Part shown: one piece after another, positions 11,170 through 22,633 of the stretch
How positions within the stretch are numbered: the stretch's first letter is position 1
Layout of the letters: every line of letters begins with the position of its first letter
Assembly (NCBI GenBank): GCA_022592445.1
Contig: JABYQR010000188.1
Span: 1 to 64,000 of the forward strand
Length of the DNA: 64,000 nucleotides
Reading direction: 5' to 3'
DNA from: Cytidiella melzeri
Lineage: Eukaryota; Basidiomycota; Agaricomycetes; Polyporales; Irpicaceae
Program-made: the position numbers and the translations under genes
The notes under the pieces: model-generated
Database searches by the model: none
Told to the model about the DNA's origin: nothing
What the model saw: only the letters and a program-made list of their open reading frames with translations

Positions 11170-14100
11170 TCAATATAAAGTGCGATACATGAATTTACTA
11201 CTGAAGGGATTAATGTAAAAAGTCCGGCATTTATCGAGTACATTGAAGCTCGTCCACTCTGTGGGAGCTGATGCACCAAACCTTGGGAATAGATGGACAC
11301 TTTGACGGATGTCCTTGACAGGCACAATGCTGCAGATTGGATCGCCGCGCTCGTCAACGAGGCGTGAAATCTTGTATAGACGATGGTTGGGTTCCGGTTG
11401 AGATCCAGGCTTGGTATACCATTCAACATACGCAAGGTGGGTGGGAACGGAATGCTCGTGCGGGAACAGAATCGAACGTGCCGCTTTGGGCAGCGAGAAC
11501 ACAACTCGGACTCGTCCAACATGATAACCTGGATAAGAAATGAGTATCAGAAGCTGAACCAGAGCTTCAGCAGCGCACCTGTGATTCCTGTAATACCACC
11601 TGAACCCTCGTTGACGAGAGCCGTATCAAACCGGCCTGGAACCTCTTTCTGACGTGAATCCGTTCGGATTGGCTGAGCGTGTATGGAGTCGGCAGTCTTA
11701 AACTTGAGCGTGAGAGGATCCTGCTGTACGAACTTGATGCGATGCCATACGCTGACCTTGCGGAATGGTAGGTGGATGTTCCAAATGGCCTCCTCAAGCC
11801 GCGCGCGACTAATCCCAGGTTCGTTTGTTAGTGTTATGAAGCGTGCAAGCGCCTCTCTGAAGAACCGTGCCCCATACTTTGTCACCACATGCTCTACAGT
11901 CACACCCATGACAGATGGATGCTTTGCAAGGTGAAGACGCCGGCCGAGATCCAATCCTGGTGGTGACCACTTCAACGATCGGGGTTCAGGCGGAGCGCCG
12001 CATTGAACGAGCCTCCACTCGACAAACTGGGCATGTCGATGCATTTTCTCGCGGCGCTCCAGCCACTTAGTCATCTGCGTGAACTCGTCCTTCCGGTTTG
12101 TTGCTCGGTAGGCGTCCTTGGTGAAGTCAATGTGCAATCGCTCGGTGTACTCAGTGTTGAAATTATCCATAGTGCCGAAAAGCCGGATTGACTGTGAATA
12201 GTGCAACGCGAAGTGGAGCTTGGGAAGGTTGAAGCCTTCACGGATGCCGAGGTCAATGAAAACCTGCTTATCGGCGTGGAATCGAGCGAGCGCCTCGTCA
12301 AGCAGTGCTAGAGTGTCGTCGGTATGGATTGGATACTGTGCCAAATACAAAAAATCAAGAATGGCGCGCACGCAACGGACGACAGGGGCGGGCGAAATGG
12401 TTGACTCGAGAGGTGGCATATCGAGGACCAAAGCGAGTAAGATGCGGCAGAGTTGATCATGTTCGTGGCCAGTCACCTTCGAGAGTGTGCTGATTCCATT
12501 CCCAAAGATTTGGATGTGGTGATTGGGGGCAAGCGACGACAGCGAGCATCAATTTCCGCCGCACCGTAGACCTCGATCAGCCATGCTACAAGGTGCTTGA
12601 TGATGCCTTGGTAGAGTTGATGAAGCACGTCAGGCGTGATCGAACGAAAAATGTGTGTATATGGCAGGTTTATCCAGAATGGGTCGATGACGGGTTTTAT
12701 ACCAGCTTCTGCGCATGACTTGAGGAAGTCCTCGGGACAAGCGTCGAACGAATCCAATATGTCGAGGATGGCGGTGAGGTCTCGTAAGTCAGCGGCGATT
12801 TCTGGAGCGTGATCTCCGAGGTTTTTGTGCGAAATCTTACAACAGGCGCACTTTCCTGTATAGCCCAACGTCACCAGGATTTGCTCGGGATAGTCACCTA
12901 AAAAACAAGCGAATATCGGATGAGCTCGATAGGTGGTGCCATTTCCGGTTACCACGCTCAATCCTGAGATACCGGTGCTCTCGAGAGGTTGCAGGACCTT
13001 CTTCATACAAGCATGGTAGAGGTTTGCAATCATCCGTCGTCGTGCTGCTTTGTTACTAACGCGCTCCAGCTTTGTCGTTGGCAGATATGCAAGCAAAATG
13101 TAGGTGCGGGAGGATGGTTTTCGACGGATTTCCTTTGGAATGTTCCCGATGGTCATGTACACAGGGTATGCGGTCTTGTTGCGGAACAAGGTAAGCTGTG
13201 TTTTATCGCTTGAAATAATGATAGGAATGATTGTTGCCCCAGGTTTTTTGCACTCCACTTCTTCCTAAATCACCCTCAGCCCAAACTTGAAAGTCGTGCA
13301 AAACGACAGCTGACTTACCTGGGTTGCCCACCACCACCTGCCAGTGTGCATGTCGTGATACATACGCTGGGTTTTCCGAGCATCTGTGTAGTGTTTTTCA
13401 GGGGCGAATACAAGGTATGGTGTGAAGTCGGGATCTCCAAATATGGCTCTAACACACGCGATGATGTCTCGATAGAAGACCTCGCAGACTTCGTTACCAA
13501 TCAAGACCTCGTGGCAAACGAAGCGTGGGAGCCCAGGCAGCCTCTTGTCGACTATCTCGTTCAGCTCATCCGCCGTATAGAACGACAAACCGAGGTGTTC
13601 AGGGACCTATGTATCTTGTAAGATTGATTCGCTACTACAATTCAAAGCCCGAAGTCCCACTCACTTCAGGTATTTGCAGGAGCTCTGTCAGTGCCATAGA
13701 GCCAGGGCCTCGAAGCTTTGCCCATCGTGCTAACTCCCAATCAATACGCAATGAAAATGGAGCATTAGGGTTGTTTGCTGTGGGTATCCCGCTCGCATAC
13801 ATATCGTTCTGTGATCCTGACATCCCGCTGGGTTTTCCTGCTGCACCAGGAAATGTCACAACGTGGGGTGTGTACCGCAATTGCCGCTCTGCCCCCTCTC
13901 GCTGAACTTGTGCTGTGCGCACATTAGCGTCATCCTCTGCAGACCTATCCGGCTGCGCCTGGGTTCCTTCGAGCGGATGTGCTAACCGTTGCGGCTCCAA
14001 TGTAACACACTCATCCTCGCCACCTGACTCCTCATCCGTCTCTACAAAATCTCCTAGACCAACCTCCGAGTCATCGCTATCATCCTCCTCCATCTCGATA

Positions 14101-14444
14101 TCACCTTCATTTAGGAGATCGTAGTCGCCCAGAGCATCGCCAGCTGGGTCGATTCCAAGCGCAAATTGTTCGGAGTCGGATGCGGAGTCGGTGTCGTCCT
14201 TGTCCACAGCATGCCCGAAGATGATTTTCGGTAGCAATCCTGATTCATCGTTGCTCGGGTCATCGTCGCTTGAAAGCACATCGGAATTGCTCGTGTCTGA
14301 TTGGAAGTCGCTCTTGTGTTGTTCTGATGACGTCGTATGGGCCTTCCAGTAACGACGACAAAGTAGATCCTTCGTAAGCCGCTTGTGATGCTTGAGGCCG
14401 CTTTTACTGAAGACTGAGCAGCATGCAGGACAAGTTGAAGGCAT
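11170..14444 (-). pseudogene. Plavaka-type transposase, frameshifted
   Basis: Exons on the minus strand are 14444-13665, 13606-13319, 13264-11579 and 11528-11170, with GT-AG introns of about 50-58 bp. The N-terminus has a C2H2-like finger (CPACC...HHKR) and an acidic linker. The core has the segments typical of Plavaka transposases: IIISSDKTQL, YPVYMTIGNIPK, TPDVLHQLYQGIIKH, and KLHFALHYSQSIRLFG followed by TERLHIDFTKDAYRATNRK. The C-terminal exon has YVEWY and WTSFNVLDKCRTFYINPF. Near 12521-12530 a run of five C (minus strand) marks a 1 bp lesion: the frame before it ends in TGA, and the matching frame continues with FGNGISTLSKVTG. This copy is probably inactive. The enzyme family cuts and joins transposon ends in the nucleus. 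Confidence 0.88.
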
Positions 14445-14699
14445 TTGTTCACTGAGTCAAAGGGTATTGCGAACAGGGAGCATGTACGTTGGGTTGAGTC
14501 GCGGTCCCGTAACTTATGTGTTTCAAATTCAAGCTTGAGTTGATATGCCCAGTTTCTTTAGAGGTTCTCTCAGTTTCCAACGGTCCTCAACGTGCTCCCA
14601 GTTCATCTGTTTCTCATTGTTTGCATCCATCCCTCCCTTTACTCATTCACACCTTAGACCACTCAAAATCGACACGAACAGACCTCAGCAGCATCGATC
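14445..14699. promoter_or_regulatory. Shared divergent promoter region of Plavaka-1
   Basis: 255 bp separate the two start codons, so both genes must share this control region. It contains pyrimidine tracts (around 14605-14640) leading to the DUF6532-like gene. No TATA box is obvious. Confidence 0.6.
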
Positions 14700-16918
14700 A
14701 TGTCGAACCAAGCCCTAACTCCAGCGCAAAAGGCTCAAATCACAAAACAACGCAAGAAACTTGAAGAACAGGCGTATGCTGCTTGCCTCGAGGAGCAGGG
14801 TAGAGGTATCTCTCAAACCTTACTCATGTTCATATATTTGACTAACACGATACGCTTCAGGCGCTCAAACAACCAAGACGAAAGCACTCGATAACGCTGG
14901 TATGCCCTTTCTCAGTTACGATGCCACCATTTTACCTGGCATACTGACATCCATTTCAGTCTGGCGAGGAGCTGCACCAACGGGGCATGCTCCTACGCAA
15001 AAGCAAAGCACCAAAAAGCCAGCTCAGCAGCGTCGTCGGTTGCCGCCATCAATCGCAAGCTCTGGCGATTCTGACGAATATGTCTCTGAAGCTCCCCAGC
15101 CACCCAAGCGACCACGCTTAGTCAACACTGCTGAACGCCTCTTCGATGATGACAGCAATGTCGATCGGCCAGTGCCAAAACCTAGAAAGCGAAGCAAGCC
15201 GGCCATTGACGACGAGGATGCGGACATTGAGGAAGACTACCAGGATTATCACGGGCCAGGCGAAGACGATAGCGCTGACGAAGGTGCCAATAGCCAGCCA
15301 GAGGATCAAGATCTTATAGGTATTACTACAACGCAACTGCGTTCACAACTGCGTAACAAGGTATGACCTTTTTGTTGATGATGTGCTCTATCTGACATGG
15401 AAGTATCTACAGGTACCACACCTCGAGGCCGAGGGGCCCAATACCGAACGAAGCCCATCGCCCGGGATCAATATCCCAGATGTTGATCTTGAGATGACTA
15501 CCACAACGGAGTTCGAAGACTTCGACAACGCCAATCAAGATGATTGTGATGATGCAGCTGCACACGCAAACATGAGATCCAGGTCAGGTAAACGGTGTAA
15601 ACCCTCTGGCGGACATCGTGCCCAAGCTCGTCGCTCGGAGGTAAGAGGTCGTGCTGTTCTCAATCAGATACTAATGATGTACCAAATGAATCAGAAACCT
15701 ACATTCTCAGATGGAGCCAACGTTCTGAACACCAACTGCTATCCACAGCCCGACATGCAACCAAACACCACCTCTCAATCTTCCGCCATCTCAGGCGCGC
15801 ACTCGAGCACTGACACCAACTCGCCAAACTACGGTTGGCCAGTCGCCGCACACTATGTTGCGCCGCTGCCAAGCCTCCCTGTCTCGCTCAAGGTCCAGCC
15901 ATCACTGCTTCAGCAAATCATACGTACCGCGATTTGTTCGGCTACTGGTGATTACCTGTTCAAGACGGCGTATCCATCTGACAAGAACCATTGGAAGGGT
16001 CTTCGCACCATTCTTCGCCGATGCGCAACCCGCCTCGAACTCAATGAATATGCTGAACGCTTCGAGAAAGATGTTGCTTTCAGAGAAGATATCGCCCAAA
16101 TTGTGAGTGGTTCACCCTGCTGTCTATCTGTTTTCTCATATGCTGCACAGCTGGTTGCTTGCTTTGCTAATTGCCGTGGCGATGTCAAATCTAATGCATC
16201 CACATGCGCCGCTGGGTACTATAGCCTTCTCCCTGGCGAGGAATGTAAGGACCGCGTCAAGGATCTAACCGAATCTTATACGTATATTTTCCCTGAAGAG
16301 GTGAGTCATCAAATAGGAACTTAGATATGATATGAGATTAACGGGCTTAACATTCACTCACAGGCTGGTGTCATGAAGCGGAATAAACCGTTCAAGCACC
16401 CCTGCATCATCAAGGTCATCACAAAGTCCTTCTTCAAAAGTGGCCGTGGCGGTCGCAGCTTGCTTGCTGACAAGCATAGCAAGCTATTCTCGTCAAGCTG
16501 CGAAGAAGGGCCGAAGAGGGATGAGCTGGAATTGCCCATCCCTATTGTTGCTTTAGCGGCTACTGCGGTACGATGGGTTTCCTTTTATGTGGCGCACCAT
16601 TACTAACATATTCCTTTGAAGGTCCACTGCGCTCTACTTGAGTGGAAGACCGGCGAGCACAGCAAGCTCTCGTTCCACGGCGACACCTATCAGCCAGTTT
16701 ACAAACGCCACGTCAAGGTTCTTGAAGACATTCGAAACGATCATGCCAAGTATCACCGGATGATGGCTGACTTGTACAAGACAGTTTCATACGTCCTCTT
16801 TTGTCGTTTCTGCTGATCAACAATTAACTCATCCAACTCTTCCTGTAGGCGCGGTAAGAACACGGCTGGTGAAGTCAATACAGCGGCTCTTGTGGATCCT
16901 GCCGCTATGGAGGAGTGA
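14700..16918 (+). CDS. DUF6532-like protein encoded by Plavaka-1
   Basis: Probable exons are 14700-14805, 14861-14899, 14960-15360, 15413-15640, 15695-16102, 16151-16300, 16364-16567 and 16622-~16773, with a last short exon ending at TGA 16916-16918; the last donor is uncertain. The N-terminus is helical and charged. A long acidic, basic and Pro-rich linker follows, with KRPR and KPRKRSK patches that could serve as nuclear localisation signals. The C-terminal half matches the basidiomycete DUF6532 pattern: FKHPCIIKVITKSFF, then PIPIVALAATAV, then ALLEWKTGE and MMADLYK. The function of DUF6532 is not known. Its place inside the transposon, back to back with the transposase, suggests a role in transposition or its control. 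Confidence 0.75.
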
Positions 16919-17282
16919 TCGTGTCAAACAGACTCAGTACTGTAGTCCGCACAAAGTAGCATAGCCATGTTAATGAATACAAACCTCCGCTCATCACAAA
17001 TTCTTGTCACTGAAAGCCTCGAGTTCTGTGCATCAATTTCATAGTTTATCCTTCATCTCGCACAACCCACCCACTCATTGGGCTTAAGATAGCATATATT
17101 ATCAACATTCTGTGAGTAAATATCCACAGAATATCTGGAAATATTGTCACACGAGTAAGAGGCAATTTATTCTAGGCTACTTTGATAACTTGCAATATTC
17201 TCACTACTCTGTATACTCCACATAAACAAGGATATTAATAGGTAATAACAGCTATCAAAGACAAATTCTCCCATAGTATCAG
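16919..17282. other. Right subterminal region of Plavaka-1
   Basis: AT-rich non-coding DNA between the DUF6532-like gene and the terminal repeat. It contains an inverted repeat, ATTCTGTG (17107-17114) with CACAGAAT (17125-17132). GAGAATA-type motifs, read on the inward strand, resemble those inside the left end. Such regions in related elements bind transposase, which is inference here. Confidence 0.5.
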
Positions 17283-17300
17283 ATTACGGATTCCCTGATG
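17283..17300 (-). repeat. Right terminal inverted repeat of Plavaka-1
   Basis: ATTACGGATTCCCTGATG; its reverse complement equals the left end apart from one base. The similarity weakens beyond 18 bp. Confidence 0.88.
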
Positions 17301-17728
17301 AGATCGCCCAGGCTCATTGCAGAAAGCGCAAACGGACCACAACCGACAACGACGACAACGAGAAACTGGAAGAAGAAGCAGATCCTGCCGTTTCCTCTTC
17401 TTTTGCGCACTTTAAAAATGCAAAGACAACCAGAGAAAACGACAAGAAAGAGGACGGGGACGTCAAGATGCTGTTGTCCGCAACAACTTTGTCCGAGGAA
17501 CCGATGGCTGTCATCGCCCCCTCTCAACCTTCTTCCGCAGCACAGCCCGCACAGGGCCTATCTCGCCGACCTACACCGGAAGACGTCGACGAATCCGACC
17601 GTGTAAACATCAGCGTGTCAAAGGCGTTTCCAGAGGTCCGCGGTCACATGTCGTACCTCACGTTTGCGGTGTTCTTCCTGCCGTCAATGACCAGCAGTGC
17701 GAGTGAGGCAAAGGTCAGCACTGCCCCC
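17301..17728 (+). pseudogene. TRM61-like C-terminal fragment, piece 2
   Basis: The frame beginning IAQAHCRKRKRTTTDN runs through an acidic and Ser-rich linker to VRGHMSYLTFAVFFLP. That last block resembles the conserved C-terminal strand of TRM61/Gcd14, the catalytic subunit of the tRNA m1A58 methyltransferase. The N-terminal Rossmann methyltransferase domain is not in this window. The frame is cut at 17728 by the copia LTR, whose first bases supply an artificial TAA stop. It would continue in frame at 34057. Confidence 0.6.
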
Positions 17729-18157
17729 TAATGACGAGTTGAGAGAACTAGTCACTTAGGCAAGGGTGGATGCGCTGTCGTAAACCCACTGCAGACTGTA
17801 GGGACCTAGTACACACGGAGACGAGTTAATCCAGGTGCGAAGATGAGAGCACAATGATGAATATAGAATGTACCTAGTACACACGGAGACGAGTTAACTA
17901 GGTAACAGGCATATGAGCATACAACATAACGCAAGAGCAATGGGGGGAATACTCACTCCAGGTGCGAAGATGAGAGCACAATGGAGGAGTAGAGAACCAG
18001 GGTGAAAGGGTTATATACTACAAGGAAGCTGGCAACGAGGCAGTGTCCGCGTGATGAAACAAAAGATGCAATCATACTACAAAGGAGTCATGAGACAGGA
18101 GACAAAAGAGTGTCTGATAGGGGCGAAGTCCATGAGTAGCGCCGCAAAAGTCCATTA
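17729..18157 (-). repeat. 3' LTR of the copia element
   Basis: Its ends are TAATG...CATTA in inverted orientation. Two modules are duplicated inside it: CCTAGTACACACGGAGACGA and CCAGGTGCGAAGATGAGAGC each occur twice. The last bases of pol and its TAA stop lie at the junction (18155-18157), with a purine tract just upstream on the minus strand. Confidence 0.92.
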
Positions 18158-21100
18158 CTCCCCCTCGGCGAGACGATACTGGACGAGTCCAAGAGCCTTG
18201 CAATGTCGAGCGTGAACATCATGAGGAAGTGGCTTTGTAAACATGTCAGCAGGATTATCGGTTCCAGGGATTCGAATCAGTTCGACGAGGCCTTCGTTGA
18301 AGCATTCGTGTACTGCGTGCGCCTTGACTCGGGTATGTTTTGAGCGGTGTTTGACATTTGGAGATTTTGAAGCGTCGACAGCACTCTTGTTGTCGCAATA
18401 AAGCGTGATAGGAAGGTTGAGAGGGATGTCAATTTGGTCTGCCAAGTCATTCAGCCATTTGAGTTGTTTGCAGGCTTCATGTGCTGCGTAGTACTCAGAG
18501 TTGAAGGTGGATTTGGCAACGGACTGCTGCTTGCGAGATGACCAGCATACAGCTCCATTGCCGAGGAAGAAGGCCCAGCCTGAGGTTGAGAGAGAGTTGT
18601 CGGTGTCGCTGACAAAATCAGTGTCGGTGTATCCAACAAGTTGGTCTTCTCGAGTGTCGCTGTGGCCTAGACAGAGTCGGAGGGAGGATGTGCCACGGAG
18701 GTAGCAAAGGACGTGTTTTGCAGCCTTGAGATGAGACTGCGTGGGGTTTGACTGATATTGACAAAGCCGAGCGACTACAAAAGCAATATCAGGGCGAGTA
18801 CCGAGCATGGCATACATAAGGGAGCCAAGAAGACTGCGGTATTCATGAATGAGTTTTGGATCGCATTGTGAAGGATCCTCTTCGTTCTTCTCCAACTTGA
18901 TACCTGTTGGGAGAGGTGTTGACGCAGGATTTGTGTCCTTGTGTCCGAAGCGCTTGAGAACATTGTTGATGTATACCTCCTGGTCCAGGTATATGCGGCG
19001 GCTCCCCCTATCCCTAGTGATGCGGATAGCGAGATAGTGCTTGAGTTCTCCCAAGTCCTTGAGTTCGAAGTGCAAGCGGAGCGCGGTCTTTGTTTCCTTC
19101 AGCAGAGCGATGCTGTTGCCCATCATGGTAAGATCGTCGACGTAAACAATGAGAATTTTGAGGTCTCCCCCTCGTCGACAAACAAAAATAGAGACGTCAC
19201 CAGTGTCATGACAGGTGAATCCAAGTTGTTCGAGGCATGCCTTTAGCGTGAGGAACCATTGGCGTCCTGCTTGCTTGAGGCCATAGATTGCTTTCCGAAG
19301 GCGACATACTTTGCCTTTGGCCACCACGAAGCCTTCAGGTTGCTCCATATAAACCTCCTCGTCCAAAGATCCGTTTAAATACGCCTGATGGAAGTTGATT
19401 TGGTGGATTTCCCAGTCTAGAGTGGCTGCCAGGGCGACAAGATATTGCCAAGATTCCAGACGGGCGACAGGAGCGAAGGTGTCTTTGTAGTCGATGCCTT
19501 GAATTTGCTCAAATCCTTTAGCTACCAGCTGTGCCTTGTAACGGTCAACATTGCCGTCCTTGTCGAGTTTGAGCTTGTATACCCATTTACTCTTGATCGC
19601 CTTGCGACCTTGAGGTAAATCGACGAGGTCCCACGTTCCTGAGTCCTGGAGACCTTTGAATTCAGTCTCCATTGCCGTGTACCAGTCATCCTTGTCCTCA
19701 GAACCCATAGCCTGTCTGTATGAATGAGGCTCCCCCTGAGGTGTTACAGCTGCCGCTAGGACTAAGTCAGCTTCGTCTGCGAGGACTGCTGCTGCTCGGT
19801 TTTTGCGGTTGTAAGGGAGCTTGTTGCCTCGAGATTGTGTAGCCTGTTGAACATCATCCTCACTTGCTGCCTGCCAGATGGAATCCAGTCGCTTCTGTTC
19901 GCGTGTAGTGCGGCGGGGAAGCTGATGAGCAGGATTCGATATGGGCAGATAGTCGTGTGCTGAGGGACGATTGGGATTTGGTTCAACTTTGGGTGATTCT
20001 ACAACTCGAGACGACAAAGGGGTTGGTCTGGACGGTGAGGATGAGAATTCAGTCTTCGGCGTGAAGAACTGCTCTGGTGCCTTTCCTTTGCCCTGCGAGA
20101 TGCTAGGGTATGGTGAAGGTGTGGCTGGCGTGGATGGTTGAGGAGTGGAAGAGGGGCGCGGTATCTGTGACGGCATCTACGAGGATGGTGTCCGTTCCAT
20201 ACGAACGTCCGTAGATGGTGCGCTGAGAGGAGGCAGTTGCTGAGTGGTAGGCACATGTGGCGTGATAGTAGCCGGCTGCAGAGAGGGCGTGTGAAAGGAT
20301 GCAGTTTCAAGTTTGAAGTAAGTGGGCGGTGTTGGTTGAGGTGCGCTCGAACGCGGGGGTGTAGAGTTAGGACGGTTAGGAAAGACTGTTTTGTCGAATA
20401 CTACGTCTGTACTCGCAACAATCTTATGGGTATGTTTGTCCCAGAGGCGGTAACCTTTAGAACCCGCTTCATACCCAACAAAGACAAGAGGTTGAGCGTT
20501 AGGCTCCAACTTCCGTCGATGATCCTTGTGGATGAGGCGATAGGCCAGGCAGCCAAACACACGAAAGTAGGATACATCCGGTGGTGCGCCTGTGAGTCTC
20601 TCGTATGGTGTCCTCCAGTTCAAGGACTTCTTAGGAGCCCGATTACGAACGTGCACAGCTGTCTTCACAGCTTCCTCCCAGAATCCCTTGGACAACCCTG
20701 CAGCATGGAGCATGGCTTTCGCAGATTCGACAATCGTACGGTTGTAGCGCTCAGCTTTTCCATTCTGTTGGGGTGTGTCAGAGGTTGTGCGTTGGTGGAA
20801 TATGCCAAGATTCTTCAGCCGTTGAATGAATCTCTTCGACTGGTATTCTCCCCCCCTGTCGGAGCGGAGGATCTTGATGTCGCAACCAAACTGTGTCTTG
20901 ACCATAGCGCGGAAGTCCTCGAACCTCTGTTCTTGCTTGTCTTTGTGTTTAAGAAAGTACACCCAGACGTCGTCGGTGCAGTCATCAATGTACGTGAGCA
21001 TGTACAGATTTCCGCCGTTGATAGACGCGGTCTGCATGGGACCGGCAAGATCAGTGTGAATGAGGTCGAATGGTCGAGATGCACGAGGAGTGGAGGATGG

Positions 21101-22243
21101 AGGGAAGGGTCGCCTATGCTGCTTTCCCAAAGCACAGCCCTCGCAGACGTGTTTGGAACGAGGGGCCTCGCTGAGAGCCAGTCCCTTGACAGGAGAGTCT
21201 TCAGAACGTAGCTTTTGAAGGGCTTCGAAGTTGAGATGACCGAAGCGTTGGTGAACGAGGTCAATGGGAGCAGTGGCAGAGTGCGTGGAGGAGGCGACGT
21301 TTGGAGTTGAAATGGTGAGTTCCAACCAATACTGGCCGCCCCTGAGAGAACCTAAGCCGTAGGTCTTGTTTTCTTTATAGATCCGAGCTCCCCCGTCTGA
21401 AAAGACAGTGGAGAATCCCTTGGAATTAAGGCAGGAGATAGCAATCATGCGTTCAGCGATGCTCGGGCAGTACAAGACGTTGTCAAGCTGCACTGTGAGC
21501 TGCCTTCCGTCGACGGTTGTAGTGCCAGACACGCGACCTGAACCAAGTGTAGACATCGTAGTCTTAGGCGAGTTTGCCAGCGTAGCGAAGTGCGGCGTAG
21601 CAAATGCCTTGTACTCAGTGAAGTCGTTGATGTCGTTGGTAATGTGTTTCATGCAGCCGGAATCAAGCATCCATGGCATAGAGCCAGCGGTGTACCAGTA
21701 AACAGCGGCGTTGGAGGCTTTGGACTCGGGGTCCTCAGCAGAAACTACATGTACAGCGGCGGAACCATTCGACGTAGAACCAGACGACTCCTTCCCCTTT
21801 CCTTTCTCCTTCTCCTCCTTGATGCCCTTGGAGGCAGCAGCCTTCTTCCTACACTCCCCCTCAACGTGACCCGTGTACCCACAGAAGTTGCACTTCTTCT
21901 TTTTCTTCTTGTTGGCGTTCAAAGCCGAAGAAGCCTGCTTGCCTGCCCGGACAGCAGAGACGTCTGACGATCCCTTGCGCGAAGCCTCGTCGATGAGGCG
22001 CGAGCGGATGTCGTCGTACTTGAGGTCCTTGGGGGCGGTGACAGCGAGGATGGGTTCAACAATGTTGCCGAAGGAGTCAGGGATGACCGAGAGGAGGCCG
22101 AAGATCTTGAGCAGCTCCTTGTTGTCGAGGATGCCAGAGTCACTGACCTCCTTCCATAAGCGACCACGTTCCTCAATCTGCTCAACAAACGGGTGAGAGC
22201 CGTCCATCTGAGAGAGGAAGTACTGCTTGAATTTGAGGAAGGC
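18155..22243 (-). pseudogene. Copia Gag-Pol, major part
   Basis: Read from 22243 downwards, this continues the gag begun at 33501. Domains in order: zinc knuckle CNFC...GH...C, protease WMLDSG, and integrase with an HxxxH-CxxC finger (HQRFGH...CEGC). Next come integrase Asp (HTDLAGP), Asp (SDRGGEY) and Glu (NGKAER), reverse transcriptase (AFLNGSLDEE-like AYLNGS, VYVDDL), and RNase H (YTDTDF, CDNKSA). One in-frame TAG at 20177-20179 splits pol between integrase and reverse transcriptase. RNase H has YTDTDFVSD where YTDADxAGD is usual. The element would make one polyprotein, cut by its own protease. Confidence 0.9.
22239..22243. repeat. Target-site duplication of the nested gypsy (left)
   Basis: AAGGC on the left matches AAGGC at 33125-33129. 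Joining the two sides keeps the copia gag reading frame open (LSAF followed by LKFKQYF). Confidence 0.93.
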
Positions 22244-22527
22244 TGTAAGGGGTGTCTTCTTGGATGCACACAAGGTAAGTATGACCGATATGTATTCGGA
22301 ACCTACATGTGTACAAGATAAAAAGATGTCCTCTAAATCTACCAGATCTCAGTCCTAAATACTGAGATCTGCTACTGCGTAGTACTACTATATGCGGTAT
22401 GCTATTTTCTCACAATGGGCGCTGGCCCACTATCTAATCAGTACGAGTAAAAGGCCAGATCCACTGATCTGGCCACAGGATGCTTGCGCATCAGGTAGTG
22501 CTTGCGCACATGTATCAAACCCTAACA
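22244..22527 (-). repeat. 3' LTR of the nested gypsy
   Basis: It contains two perfect inverted repeats. One is CAGATCTCAGT (22343-22353) with ACTGAGATCTG (22361-22371), loop of seven. The other is GGCCAGATC (22453-22461) with GATCTGGCC (22466-22474), loop of four. Both are also present in the other LTR copy. Confidence 0.93.
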
Positions 22528-22536
22528 CCCTCCCCC
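22528..22536 (-). other. Polypurine tract of the nested gypsy
   Basis: CCCTCCCCC on the plus strand, that is GGGGGAGGG on the coding strand, directly abuts the 3' LTR as expected for plus-strand priming. Confidence 0.75.
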
Positions 22537-22633
22537 TAGACGAGACATCAGGTATACGATGGAAGTCGAAGAACCAGCAGTCGGTGATGTATGTAGTGTG
22601 GCCTTGCGGCCGAGTGTATGCGATGATGGGTCC

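Larger units (their letters stand above)
10987..17300. mobile_element. Plavaka-1: two-gene DNA transposon
   Basis: This is a 6,314 bp element bounded by inverted repeats that match at 17 of 18 positions (10987-11004 and 17283-17300). It is flanked by a direct AG (10985-10986 and 17301-17302). It holds a transposase pseudogene on the minus strand and a DUF6532-like gene on the plus strand, divergently arranged around 14.45-14.70 kb. The host frame reads through if the element is removed. Architecture and termini match Plavaka-2 at 45511-51752. Confidence 0.88.

Noticed and set aside
20237..21211. 324-codon open frame on the plus strand
   Set aside because: It is antisense to the copia integrase, whose motifs are clear on the minus strand. 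It is a shadow frame.
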